Source of the DNA: Akkermansia muciniphila
GTDB taxonomy: Bacteria > Verrucomicrobiota > Verrucomicrobiia > Verrucomicrobiales > Akkermansiaceae
DNA length: 64,000 nucleotides
Direction of reading: 5' to 3'
Assembly (NCBI GenBank): GCA_945888515.1
Contig: CAMDAD010000008.1
Span: 1 to 64,000, forward strand
Shown here: positions 1-9,911 of the stretch, in pieces
Layout of the letters: each line of letters begins with the position of its first letter
How positions within the stretch are numbered: position 1 is the stretch's first letter
Translations under genes and position numbers: made by a program
Notes under the pieces: generated by a model
What the model was told of the DNA's origin: nothing
Seen by the model: the letters and a program-made list of their open reading frames with translations, nothing else
Databases searched by the model: none

Positions 1-46
1 GTGTCGAGTGGCCAGCTTCCCAGTGGCGTTTTTGAGGTGTTTTTTG

Positions 47-65
47 ACTCACCTTTTGGGTGAGT
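47..65. repeat. short perfect inverted repeat in the left-edge intergenic DNA
   Basis: Seven-base arms (ACTCACC and GGTGAGT) flank a five-base TTTTG loop. Neither strand has a T-run after the hairpin, so it is not a standard terminator. The rest of positions 1-189 holds no convincing gene. It may be a regulatory hairpin of whatever lies to the left of the window, or chance. Confidence 0.3.
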
Positions 66-195
66 AGAATTCGAAGACTCAAGCGGCTCCATGCCCTTAC
101 GTTATTACACTTGCAGCGTCTTGGCGAGATTTCCATTTTCCTCTTTAGGTTTATCGTGTGAAGAGCTCTATCGTTTGGGCAATCATCCCGTGACG

Positions 196-231
196 AAAAA
201 AAACCGACCGGCGTGAACCGGTCGGTTTTTT
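196..231 (-). terminator. rho-independent terminator after gapA, symmetrical
   Basis: A perfect eight-base stem (CCGACCGG, loop CGTGAA, CCGGTCGG) is flanked by an A-run on the left and a T-run on the right, so it can stop transcription in both directions. It lies 18 bases past the gapA stop and so serves gapA on the minus strand. It could also insulate gapA from a gene to the left. Confidence 0.9.
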
Positions 232-249
232 CAATCGAAGCGGAATAGA

Positions 250-1407
<1,158 letters not shown>

Positions 1408-1423
1408 TCAGATCATCAAAATG

Positions 1424-1457
1424 AAAAAAAGCCCGAATCGCGAGCGATCCGGGCTTT
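1424..1457 (-). terminator. rho-independent terminator after the PDZ protein gene
   Basis: The outer stem AAAGCCCG/CGGGCTTT at 1428-1435 and 1450-1457 continues through one mismatch into ATCG/CGAT with a four-base loop. Read on the minus strand it ends in a run of seven T. It follows the stop at 1475. Confidence 0.85.
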
Positions 1458-1474
1458 GGCAGGGCAGGCTATGA

Positions 1475-2188
1475 TTAGTCTTTTTTCTCCTCTTTGGAAT
1501 CTCGTTTCATCTCGCGCATGCCCTTGGTCAACTCCTCGACTTGCTGACGCAGGCGATTGAGTTCGTTTTGCTGTTTTTCCATGCGCATCATGAGCTCTTT
1601 GCTTTGCTCCGCCATGCGGCGGACCATTTGTTGATGCTCGCGCATCATGGCTTCAGCAGCAGGATTTTGCATCGGAGCAGGATTCACCATGCGCGGACGC
1701 TCGACCGGTGGCTTGGGCATGTCCGGTTTGATGACCACTTCGCGGCGTTGTCCTTTTTGCAGGATGGACAAACGCAGGTCTTTCCCTGTTTTGGCGGATT
1801 CTTCCACGCTGTCGCGCAGAGGCTCTATGCTGCCAACGGGGCGTCCATTGACAGCGACGATGATATCATTTTTCTTAATTTTAGCTTTCGCTGCGGGGCT
1901 GCCATCCTGACACTGGGTGACAATGACTCCGGAATTTTCCGAGAGGTCGAGGTGGTTCCGTAGCGCGGCATCGACAGGCTCAACGATGAGGCCGATGCGC
2001 CATGGCTTGCGCGCCGCGTCAGGTTGACTGGGGATTTGTTGCATTCGCTCGCGGGTTTCGCGCATCAAACGTTCGGCTGCTTCTGCGGTTGCTCCAGCAG
2101 GCGCCATTTCCTGAGCGAAGAGGGAGCTAAGCGCTAAAGCTGTGATGGTGGTGAGGATACTTGTAAGAGTTTTGTGTTCGTTTTTCAT
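1475..2188 (-). CDS. exported PDZ-domain protein with C-terminal coiled coil
   Basis: A 237-residue protein of unknown specific role. Residues 1-25 form a signal peptide (charged start, hydrophobic core, cleavage probably after SSLFA). A single PDZ domain spans about 65-155, with the typical segments KKNDIIVAVNGRPVG and a following beta strand. Residues 180-225 are rich in Met, Gln, Glu and Arg in a coiled-coil pattern, and the tail is charged (ending KEEKKD). There is no protease domain, so it is not a DegP/HtrA enzyme but resembles the isolated PDZ2 part of one. The likely location is periplasmic, with the PDZ binding peptide ends and the coil oligomerising; this is inference. It is monocistronic with a strong terminator. 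Confidence 0.85.
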   Translation of the reverse strand: MKNEHKTLTSILTTITALALSSLFAQEMAPAGATAEAAERLMRETRERMQQIPSQPDAARKPWRIGLIVEPVDAALRNHLDLSENSGVIVTQCQDGSPAAKAKIKKNDIIVAVNGRPVGSIEPLRDSVEESAKTGKDLRLSILQKGQRREVVIKPDMPKPPVERPRMVNPAPMQNPAAEAMMREHQQMVRRMAEQSKELMMRMEKQQNELNRLRQQVEELTKGMREMKRDSKEEKKD

Positions 2189-2451
2189 GCAATATCATAA
2201 CGATAGTGAGACCATGTTTTGTCTTTGGCGGCGGAGTTGGTGTCGAAAGTGTTCCCATCGATATCGATGCCATTGCCTCGCCCTGCAGGTGTGAGATCGT
2301 TCAAAAAGAGAGAGTAGCGCGATTCATCGGGAGATCATTTTTTTTTCTCCCCGCGATGGCGCCTGCATCCTTTGGGTGGTTTTTGTCGAATGATAGGAAT
2401 GACTGGGGAAAAATGCCTTGATTGCTGGGGCGTAGCGGGGCACAAAAGGAC

Positions 2452-3081
2452 ATGGCTTTCGGGGAATCTTGGCATATTAAATCGCGTTCGCATCTTTGTG
2501 TGGTAACTGGCAAACCCTTTGCTGATGGGGAATCCATCATTGCTGCCATTTTTCCAGATCCGGAGTCTTCGGGGTGGCTGCGCAGGGATTATTCTCTGGC
2601 GGGCTGGGAGCAGCGCGATGGCGGGGAGGGCGAGAATTTTTCGCAGTGGAAGACGGTCTATAAAGCACCTGTATCCCATGAACGGGTGGAGGTGACAAAA
2701 GAAAGTCCGATTGATTTGTTGCGTCGTATGGTCGATGAAGACGAGGAGCATACGGAAAAAGTGCGCTTCATTCTCGCAGTGATGCTGGAGCGGCAAAAAG
2801 TGCTGGTGGAGAAAGACACTCAGGTGGTTCCTTCGGGGATTTTGCGGGTCTATGAGCACCGCAAGGAAGGGGATGTGTTTCTCATTCGCGATCCGAACGT
2901 GGCGCTCGATCAAGTGGAAGCGATGCAACAAGAAGTGCTCGACTTGCTAGAAAATCACGGCCGCAAACCAGTCGAAGATCAGGCTAACGAGACTGTGAAC
3001 GAAGAGGCCATTGCAGAAGAAATCCAAGCTCAGGCAGAAGGGCCTTTGGGTTCGGCGGGCGAAGAGAAGTCGGGCACCTGA
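2452..3081 (+). CDS. conserved hypothetical protein with one TG-type motif, PVC-type family
   Basis: A 209-residue soluble protein with no signal peptide or membrane segment. I do not recognise a named domain, but the N-terminal motif HLCVVTGKPFADGE (residues 14-27) followed by RRDYSLAGW (44-52) resembles an uncharacterised family I recall from Planctomycetes and Verrucomicrobia; this is memory, not a search. The middle is charged and helical and the last 45 residues are acidic low complexity. I start at ATG 2452 because MAFGESWHIK looks like the true N-terminus; a TTG ten codons upstream is the alternative. Its last 52 bases overlap the end of the convergent batD/E gene. Confidence 0.75.
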   Translation: MAFGESWHIKSRSHLCVVTGKPFADGESIIAAIFPDPESSGWLRRDYSLAGWEQRDGGEGENFSQWKTVYKAPVSHERVEVTKESPIDLLRRMVDEDEEHTEKVRFILAVMLERQKVLVEKDTQVVPSGILRVYEHRKEGDVFLIRDPNVALDQVEAMQQEVLDLLENHGRKPVEDQANETVNEEAIAEEIQAQAEGPLGSAGEEKSGT

Positions 3082-5468
3082 GGAGGGGAAACGGGAATCA
3101 AGTATTCGATGCGATCATGCGGCACCCAGCCGCGTGTCTGGCTGGCGAAAGCGATGTAAACCCAGTGATCGGTCCGGCGAATCACGCGGCAGAGCGAGCC
3201 AGCGGGAACCTCGATGACTTGGCCTGACGTCCGTGAGGCATCGGCATAGACAATCGTTTTATCAGCAACGATTACAGCTTGCTCGGAGTAGGGTGCGAAG
3301 ATCGAGTCATCAGGGTAGTAGTGCCATGCCATAGCGCTGCCGACGGCGAGCAGTGGCGAGAGCGTCAGGCAGGCCAGTGCGGCGAGGCGCAGGCGACTGC
3401 CGCGATGGGTGGCGGGAAAAATGAGAATGCCGATGACGATCATCCAGACGCAGCCGAGTAGAAGATTTTTGAACCACTCCTCGGGGACGCGTGTCAGAGC
3501 GTATTGGTAATTTGGTCGCTTGATGGTCAGTGCGCCAAACTTCCGTTCGAGGAAGCGCAGATTCTGGCTTGCTTCTTCTAGAGTGGGATCTGCGAGGAGC
3601 GCTCGGCGGTAGTAGAGTGCGGCGTAGCCCTGCGAACCCGCGCGATAGCAGGCGTTGCCGATATGATAGTGCGTCGCGGCAGAGAGTTGCTCATAAGGAC
3701 CAGCGGCTAACCACGCGGCGATGGCGTCTTTATACTTTCCATTCTCGTAGGCGGTTGCGGGACCGGTGGACGACGTTTCCGTTTCCTCAGCATGAATCGG
3801 AGAGGAGAAGCAGATCATGCCAATGAGCAGGGCAAAGGCGAGTCTGCGCAGCAAGCGAAGGATTTCTTGACGGCGATAAGAGGGCATGGGAGTGGTGGCG
3901 GATTCGGGGAGGAAGCAGGTTTGATCGCGCTCTTGGAGAATCTCCCGAACTTGTTGCTCCTCGGCATGTTGGGGGAGCCATTCCTCGATGAAACGGCCGG
4001 CATGGCGGAGAAAGTCAGCGCGGTTTTCCGATCCTCTATCGAGGGATCGCCATGCCTGGCGGCGTTGTTTTTGCTCGGGAGTCGCTTGAAAACGCGGCCA
4101 GAAATGCCGGTGGAAAATGGAGAATACCAGCGTCAGTAAGAGTACCAGCGGCACAAGGTGCCAGAGATAGGGAAGTGCCAGCGCTGAGTTAGGGCGCAGG
4201 GTAGGCTGCCCTTGGAGCATACCGAGAATGTCGGTCATGCGCTCCACCGGGATCTCTGCCGCTTGAGGGATCGCGGCGATGCTACCTTGGGAAGAGAGGG
4301 GATTGGTGGAGGGGAGAACCTTGAGCGGAATGGGCGAAGTGCTGAGAATCTGATAGGTGGCAGCTTCAGGATCAAAATACACCAAGCGGAACGGTGGAAT
4401 CATCGTTTGGCGGGCGGTAGGGCGCATGAATTGCTTGAAAGTGACAGAGCCTTGATGCAGCCGACGCTCCTCGCCCATTTCGCTGCGGGTGGCTTCGTAG
4501 AGTTTCCAGCCCTCGGGATCGGAGAGCACCGGGGCGCTCATCGAGTCCAGATTTCCACGACCGCTCACAGCGAGCTCGACATTCAGCGGGTCACCTTCGC
4601 GGACCTCTGTTTCCTCAGCTTTTGCTTCTAAGGAGAACGTGCCTACTGCGTTGATAAATCCTTCTGGGGCCGATTCCGGCAAAGGGCGGGCGTTGAGCTC
4701 CAGTGCACTAGTTTGCAAATTGAGTGGGACGGCATTCTGTTCAAAGCCGAATTGTCCGAGGACGTTCTGTAACGAGATCAGACGGATTTTTGCGGGACCG
4801 ATCGAGACTTTTCCCGCTTGGCTGGCTGCCATGGTGCTGGGGTAGGAGGCGCATTGGTAATTCGCTCCCAGAAGGATGGCATTGCCGAGTTGTGGGCGTG
4901 GTTCGAAACGCCATGCGGTAACGCCACTTCGATCAAAATCCGGGATGCCCCATTCATCGATACGAATATTGGAGGGGAAGTAGACCTTCAGTTCCACTGG
5001 GATGATTTCTCCGACGAAGGGATCGGCTTTGGCGGTGCGGAAAAAGGCGGCGTAGGGAATTGTCTCCGTGCCGATGCGCAATTCCGAAAAACTCACCTTC
5101 GTAGCATCAAATACTTCAAATTCGATGGGTTTGCTCTCGATGGTTTGTGCGCCTACGCGAAGGCTGATGGAGGGGATGGTGTGCTTTCCTACCTCGAACG
5201 AAGATAGCTGGAACTGATAAACGTAACCGATTTTACGCCCCGGGAGGAGTGTGGTGTTTGGTCCGCCGAAACCTCGAGACTGCAGAGAAGCACCAGGAAT
5301 ACTGGGCATGCGCAAGGTTTCGGGGGGCTCGGTATCCGCTAGCAGAACCTCAACGACAGTCTGCTCGCCACGTGCGAGAAACTGGCTCGACATCGTCACT
5401 TGGATCGATGCGGCACAAGCGAGCGATGGGCTGAGCAAAACGAAGATGAGTCGGAGAAATGAGTTCAT
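3030..5468 (-). CDS. batD/batE: BatD-BatE fusion: BatD-like membrane protein with TPR and SH3 C-terminus
   Basis: An 812-residue envelope protein and last gene of the Bat (aerotolerance) operon. In order: signal peptide 1-20; BatD-type beta-rich extracytoplasmic region to about 425; transmembrane helix about 430-455; a basic linker; an internal Met at 528 followed by a second signal-peptide-like helix ending PIHAEE near 560; TPR units about 570-640; two membrane helices about 660-682 and 689-715; and an SH3-like domain about 729-789 ending in a Pro-rich tail. BatD and BatE are normally separate proteins. The start is ATG 5468, 14 bases after the batB stop; the frame stays open far upstream but only as a shadow of the batB tail. 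Known Bat proteins are linked to oxidative or envelope stress; the molecular role is unsettled. Confidence 0.85.
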   Translation of the reverse strand: MNSFLRLIFVLLSPSLACAASIQVTMSSQFLARGEQTVVEVLLADTEPPETLRMPSIPGASLQSRGFGGPNTTLLPGRKIGYVYQFQLSSFEVGKHTIPSISLRVGAQTIESKPIEFEVFDATKVSFSELRIGTETIPYAAFFRTAKADPFVGEIIPVELKVYFPSNIRIDEWGIPDFDRSGVTAWRFEPRPQLGNAILLGANYQCASYPSTMAASQAGKVSIGPAKIRLISLQNVLGQFGFEQNAVPLNLQTSALELNARPLPESAPEGFINAVGTFSLEAKAEETEVREGDPLNVELAVSGRGNLDSMSAPVLSDPEGWKLYEATRSEMGEERRLHQGSVTFKQFMRPTARQTMIPPFRLVYFDPEAATYQILSTSPIPLKVLPSTNPLSSQGSIAAIPQAAEIPVERMTDILGMLQGQPTLRPNSALALPYLWHLVPLVLLLTLVFSIFHRHFWPRFQATPEQKQRRQAWRSLDRGSENRADFLRHAGRFIEEWLPQHAEEQQVREILQERDQTCFLPESATTPMPSYRRQEILRLLRRLAFALLIGMICFSSPIHAEETETSSTGPATAYENGKYKDAIAAWLAAGPYEQLSAATHYHIGNACYRAGSQGYAALYYRRALLADPTLEEASQNLRFLERKFGALTIKRPNYQYALTRVPEEWFKNLLLGCVWMIVIGILIFPATHRGSRLRLAALACLTLSPLLAVGSAMAWHYYPDDSIFAPYSEQAVIVADKTIVYADASRTSGQVIEVPAGSLCRVIRRTDHWVYIAFASQTRGWVPHDRIEYLIPVSPPQVPDFSSPAEPKGPSA

Positions 5469-5481
5469 ATGAAGCGAGAGT

Positions 5482-7449
5482 TTACCAGTCTTTGGCGGGG
5501 CGGCGATATTCGTGACGTCCAGGAGCAATGATGCCGCGTTGCAGGTCGGCATTTTCATTGAGCTTGCGAAGTGCTTTTTGCTCCTTGGTTTCGCCAGGTT
5601 TTTGATCTTTGCCATGCGTGTTGTTCGGGTCCGGTTTTTCCCCTTCCGGAGTTTTTCCATTGGGATTTTTTTTGCCGTCGCCGTCATTCTCGCCATCGTT
5701 TTTGCTCTTTCCGTCTTTGGGCTCTTTTCCTTCGCCCTCTCCATCCTCATCGCCCTCGCCTTGACCTTGGCCTGGTTCTGGACCGTCCTCTTCCCCTTGT
5801 CCCTGCATTTGCGCCTGCATTTCCTGTTGCTGTTCCTCCATTTTCTGCCGCAGTTTTTCCAGATACTTGCGTGCGACGATTCCGTTTTGTTTGGCATCTT
5901 CATTGTCTGGACGCAGTTCCAGAGCGGAAGAGGAGTGTCGCACCGCATCGGCCCAGTTGAGCAAAATGGTCTGCATTTTGCGAAAGCCAGCTGACTGTTC
6001 TTTCGGATCAGAATCTTCCGCTTCCATCCATTCCTTGATCCGGGATTGCAACATCTCCTCGAATTGCTTCTGTCCCTCCTCTTCGCCCGGGTAGGTCTTA
6101 TTATCAGAGAGCTCCATCCAACCGAGCTGAAATAAAGTATTGCTCATTCCTTGGTGCGCGGAACTGCGGATCGTGGAGTCTTCCGCAGTCATGGACAGCG
6201 AGTAGGATTGCCGTGCCTCGGCGAATTCCTTGAGTCGGTAATCGGCGGTGGCCTTGCCCAACTGCAGCGCGGCATGGTCATCGCTAAGAGGGTCTTTTTT
6301 CTGCGCAAGGTTCTCAAATAGATCCTGTGCTTTTTTGTAATTCTTCGTTTCAAGCGCGATGCGGGCTTCTGCGACTGACAAATCTTCCGCTGCGCGCGAT
6401 GGCAGTATCGTGAGGATAAAGCAAACAGCCGCCACCGAAGCGCTGCTAAAGCGTGTCAGCGGGCGCCAACGGGTACCAAGTAACATTGCACTCATTAGGA
6501 ATAGAATCGCTGGCAATATACACCACTGAAACAGCTCCGTCGCCAATAATTTTTCCCGACCTTTGAGTTCAAACGACTCCAGATCCGCTACAGCTGCCGC
6601 AACCATCTGCGGGATGTCTGAAGCTGACTGTGCAAGAGCGAAACGTCCACCGCTTTGCTCGGCGAAGTCGCGCAGCGTGCGTGCTTGCAGACGGGTAATC
6701 ACTACCTCATCATTGACATCGCGGAAACGGCCATCCGAGTAGTTTTTATCCGGAATAAAACTACCCTGATCCGTTCCAATGCCGACCGCGAAAACATAGG
6801 TGCCGGATTGTTTGATGTCGCTGAGCGTGCCTAACAGATTGGGCGAGTGCTCCTCGCCATCTGATAGGATCAGCAAGCCATTATTTGACTGAGCCGTTTC
6901 CTTGAGAGTTTTCACCGCTAGCTTAACCGCTGAGGCGAGATCAGAACCGCCGGTAGGGATGGAGTCAAAGTCGAGCTGCTCCACCGTCTCGCGCACCGCG
7001 CCGTGGTCTGTGGTGAGAGGTGCGAAAAGATAGGGCATACTGGAAAAGCCCACTACGCCGATGCGGTCGTTGGGTAGCGTTTCTAATAATTCGTAAATGA
7101 GCGCCTTCGCTTGATCCAGTCGCGACGGCTTCAAGTCACCGGCCTGCATCGAGCGCGAAAGATCGAGCAGGATGATCAAATTGCGACCACGCGTGCTTTC
7201 CCTCTGGCTTGTTCGTTCGAACTGCAGTCTTGCGATGCCGAAAATCAGACAGCTGACAGCGATGAGCAGACCGGAAAAGGCAAGCAACCGAGGAAGAGCG
7301 GACGCTCGATTGATCAAGCGGCTGCGCAGTCGATCCGCGACAAATTCTTGCCATTGCTTGCGCTTTTGGCGGGCTGCCGCGGTCGCCACTATGACGAGCA
7401 AGGGCACCAGCAACAAGAGCAACAGGAGGTAAGGATGGGCGAAGGACAT
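5482..7449 (-). CDS. batB: BatB-type VWA membrane protein fused to TPR/BatC-like tail
   Basis: A 655-residue protein. Residues 7-25 and 54-72 are membrane helices. A von Willebrand A domain follows, with the MIDAS motif DLSRS at 96-100, DGEEHS further on and an intact TGGSD loop. Two more helices lie around 320-375. The second ends like a signal sequence (PSRAAED), after which TPR-like helices run to about 520. The last 120 residues are low complexity (Gln, Glu, Gly, Asp, Pro, Lys), a composition typical of BatC. BatB and BatC are therefore probably fused here. The ATG at 7449 lies inside the end of batA (stop 7458-7460), so translation is coupled. It sits between batA and batD/E and probably assembles with them in the membrane. 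Confidence 0.88.
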   Translation of the reverse strand: MSFAHPYLLLLLLLVPLLVIVATAAARQKRKQWQEFVADRLRSRLINRASALPRLLAFSGLLIAVSCLIFGIARLQFERTSQRESTRGRNLIILLDLSRSMQAGDLKPSRLDQAKALIYELLETLPNDRIGVVGFSSMPYLFAPLTTDHGAVRETVEQLDFDSIPTGGSDLASAVKLAVKTLKETAQSNNGLLILSDGEEHSPNLLGTLSDIKQSGTYVFAVGIGTDQGSFIPDKNYSDGRFRDVNDEVVITRLQARTLRDFAEQSGGRFALAQSASDIPQMVAAAVADLESFELKGREKLLATELFQWCILPAILFLMSAMLLGTRWRPLTRFSSASVAAVCFILTILPSRAAEDLSVAEARIALETKNYKKAQDLFENLAQKKDPLSDDHAALQLGKATADYRLKEFAEARQSYSLSMTAEDSTIRSSAHQGMSNTLFQLGWMELSDNKTYPGEEEGQKQFEEMLQSRIKEWMEAEDSDPKEQSAGFRKMQTILLNWADAVRHSSSALELRPDNEDAKQNGIVARKYLEKLRQKMEEQQQEMQAQMQGQGEEDGPEPGQGQGEGDEDGEGEGKEPKDGKSKNDGENDGDGKKNPNGKTPEGEKPDPNNTHGKDQKPGETKEQKALRKLNENADLQRGIIAPGRHEYRRPAKDW

Positions 7450-7457
7450 GAGAAGAA

Positions 7458-8486
7458 TTACGCAGGACGTGGCGGCGGAGTCAGGGCCATCAGCAAGGCA
7501 CTGATCACGGCAAAAACGGCACTGGGAATCAGAAACCAAAGGAATAGCTCCGTATCCTCGGTGACGGTATAGGTTTTGCGCTCGGTTTTTTCCAAGGCAT
7601 CAATGGTGCGGAAAGTATCTTTCAATTCGGCATTCGTCTGCGCCCAGTAGTGCTCACCTCCGGTTAGTCGTGACACTTCCTGAAGAGTGGGTAGATCGAA
7701 CTCCTGACGCGGAAAGCGCTGGATGTTGCTACTCACGCGACCTTCTTTGGTGCCTAGGGCTACTGCGTAAATCTTGATGTTGAGATCGGCGGCGTATTTC
7801 GCGGCATCGATAGGAGAAATTTTGCCCGAGTTGTTCGCGCCATCGGTGATTAGCACGACGATCTTCGATTTCGCATCACGAGCGGAAAGGCGTGAGGCGG
7901 CTGCGGAAATGGCGGAGCCAATCGCTGTGCCTTGTTCGCGCACCGTGCCATCGCCGTAGCCGTTGCGGTGGTTCAATTTCACGCGCGCCAATCCACCGAG
8001 AAGCCAATCGTGATCAAGCGTGATCGGACTGATGTGATAGGGTTGTCCGGAAAAAACGACGAGACCGATGCGGTCATCGGGGCGGTTGTTGACGAAATTC
8101 GTCACGACCGATTTCGCGGCATCCAGTCGCTGTAGTGGTGCGCCTTCCGTGGTGTAAAAGTCATCGATCTCCATCGAGAGCGAAACATCGAATGCGATCA
8201 TGATATCAATGCCAGATGCTGAGCGATTCTGGAATTCCTCACGTCGCACCGGACGGGCCATCGCTAGGATGGCGAAGACCAGAGCGAGAAACATCAGCGG
8301 CAGGCTGCTCGCGCCCGGGCCTTGGCGGAGTTTTTTTCCTAACGAAACGAGCACACTCAGGGTAGAAAAAGTGAGAGTGGCATCCGCTCCTCGACCACGG
8401 CGCAAGAAAATAGTCGCCAGAGCAGGCAACAGCAACAGCAGCCACCACGGCGAGACAAAGTGGAAATGTTGAAAGAAGTCATTCAT
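7458..8486 (-). CDS. batA: BatA-type VWA-domain membrane protein
   Basis: A 342-residue protein with the standard BatA layout: N-terminal hydrophobic helices at about 12-28 and 62-78, a VWA domain from about 92 with the metal-binding motif DVSLS at 100-104 and the second motif TDGANNSG, and one C-terminal transmembrane helix before a short Pro-rich end. VWA domains bind protein partners through a bound Mg ion, so the domain most likely faces the other Bat proteins. The start ATG overlaps the TGA of the DUF4381 gene (ATGA), a sign of translational coupling. In characterised genomes batA follows moxR and a DUF58 gene, as here. Confidence 0.92.
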   Translation of the reverse strand: MNDFFQHFHFVSPWWLLLLLPALATIFLRRGRGADATLTFSTLSVLVSLGKKLRQGPGASSLPLMFLALVFAILAMARPVRREEFQNRSASGIDIMIAFDVSLSMEIDDFYTTEGAPLQRLDAAKSVVTNFVNNRPDDRIGLVVFSGQPYHISPITLDHDWLLGGLARVKLNHRNGYGDGTVREQGTAIGSAISAAASRLSARDAKSKIVVLITDGANNSGKISPIDAAKYAADLNIKIYAVALGTKEGRVSSNIQRFPRQEFDLPTLQEVSRLTGGEHYWAQTNAELKDTFRTIDALEKTERKTYTVTEDTELFLWFLIPSAVFAVISALLMALTPPPRPA

Positions 8487-9007
8487 GGCGCGGCAAGGTC
8501 GGTTCGAGAGGCGACCGCGTGGATCTGGTGCAACAGAGCGCTGGCCTGAGGCGCGAGTAAGGAGAGATCGACATGCTCTTCAGAGGGAGTGTATTTATAC
8601 CGACAAAGCGTGGAAAAATGTTCGGAGAGTGCATGCCGCATGTTCTCTGGTAGTGCAGCGACAGCATCATGGCGCGCGAGAAATTCCTCGTGCGTTTCAA
8701 ACAACGAGGGATCAGCAAATGCAATCGTTAGATAACGACGCAGTGCGAGAGAGAGTGCTGTGGATAGGGCCACGGCCGTGGTATGAGACTTGGCCTCCTG
8801 CAAAGCCTGTCTCGCATCTTCAAAGGCCCGGTCGCGCAGAGAGTCGTGCTGAGAGGATTTTGCCTGCAGCCAGGAAATCACACGCCACAAAAGGAAAACT
8901 CCCGTGACGATACAGACCCATGCCCACCAAGGCCACCACTCGTGCGGCAGCATGTGGGAAACATCGGGAATATCGCGAAGTTCGAGAGATGGTGTGGTTT
9001 CTTCCAT
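8483..9007 (-). CDS. DUF4381-type small membrane protein of the Bat operon
   Basis: A 174-residue protein with one transmembrane helix at about 24-46 (rich in Trp) and a mostly helical cytoplasmic remainder. The position between a DUF58 gene and batA, the single N-terminal helix and the length fit the DUF4381 family found in Bat operons; its biochemical role is not known. The ATG at 9007 overlaps the stop of the upstream gene as TAATG and its own stop overlaps batA as ATGA, so the three are probably translated in step. The frame continues upstream of 9007 inside the DUF58 gene, but that part is not protein-like. Confidence 0.82.
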   Translation of the reverse strand: MEETTPSLELRDIPDVSHMLPHEWWPWWAWVCIVTGVFLLWRVISWLQAKSSQHDSLRDRAFEDARQALQEAKSHTTAVALSTALSLALRRYLTIAFADPSLFETHEEFLARHDAVAALPENMRHALSEHFSTLCRYKYTPSEEHVDLSLLAPQASALLHQIHAVASRTDLAAP

Positions 9008-9900
9008 TAGCGCGAGCGTTTGCGGGTGCGGCGTTTGAGCAGAGAGTGTAGGGCGGGAATGGGATCTTCGTTGGTGGTGAGTTCGGCGAAATCGATACCG
9101 TGTTTTTTGAAAATCGAGGCAGCTCCTTCCTGTAGGCGTGTCATTAATTTTTCGTAAGCCATGCGCAGGTTGGGGTTCGAGGTGTTGACGGATGTCTGCC
9201 AACCAGTCTCTGGGTCTTCCAAAGTCACACGGCCAGCTTGAGGAAGTTTTTGCTCTAACGGATCTGTGATTCGAATGGCGATGGTATCGTGTTTTGCCGC
9301 CAGCTTGCCTAAGGGTTTGTCGAGCGGATCGGCGAGGAAGTCGGATAGAAGAAAGACGAGCGACTTCCGCGGCAGGGCTTGGAGCAATGTGGTGGTGGCT
9401 GCGTTCAAAGAGGTGCCGGGACGCGTTGGATGGGCGACGAGAATGTCACGCACCAAACGCAAAAGGTGTTTGGTTCCTTTCGCTGGTGGGATGAATCGCA
9501 GTGACTCCTCGGCAAACAGCAACAGCCCGCACTTGTCGCCATTTTGCAGTGCGGAAAAACCGAGTATCGCCGCTGTTTCGGCGGCCACCTCTCGCTTCGA
9601 GTAGTGCACCGAGCCGTAGTCGGAAGAGCCGCTGACATCCACGGCTAGAACCACAGACAACTCGCGCTCCTCGCGGAACTTTCGGATGAAAGGCGAGCCC
9701 ATGCGCGCCGTGACATTCCAGTCAATGAATCGAATTTCATCGCCGTGCTGGTATTCGCGGAAATCATCGAAGTCGAGGCCTTGTCCTTTGAAAGAAGATT
9801 GGTATTCCCCGGAAAAAGATTCACGCACCAGACGCCGAGCCTTGAGTTCGAGCTTGCGAACCCGAGCCATCATTTCCTCGACTTGCTGATCGGTCGTCAT
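9007..9900 (-). CDS. DUF58/VWA-like domain protein of the Bat operon
   Basis: A 297-residue cytoplasmic protein. The DUF58 signature is clear: DFDDFREYQHGDE at 43-55, then RFIDWNVTARMG at 57-68. It is followed by a VWA-like fold whose metal-site motif DVSGS lies at 88-92. The C-terminus is strongly basic. DUF58 proteins nearly always sit next to a MoxR ATPase, and the pair is thought to act as a chaperone or assembly factor for VWA clients; here the clients would be batA and batB just downstream. The gene starts 11 bases after moxR and ends in a TAATG overlap. Confidence 0.92.
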   Translation of the reverse strand: MTTDQQVEEMMARVRKLELKARRLVRESFSGEYQSSFKGQGLDFDDFREYQHGDEIRFIDWNVTARMGSPFIRKFREERELSVVLAVDVSGSSDYGSVHYSKREVAAETAAILGFSALQNGDKCGLLLFAEESLRFIPPAKGTKHLLRLVRDILVAHPTRPGTSLNAATTTLLQALPRKSLVFLLSDFLADPLDKPLGKLAAKHDTIAIRITDPLEQKLPQAGRVTLEDPETGWQTSVNTSNPNLRMAYEKLMTRLQEGAASIFKKHGIDFAELTTNEDPIPALHSLLKRRTRKRSR

Positions 9901-9911
9901 CGGTCTTCCGG

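Noticed and set aside
5469-5948. 160-codon N-terminal extension of the batD/E frame
   Set aside because: It lies over the low-complexity tail of batB in another frame; a proper signal peptide starts at 5468.
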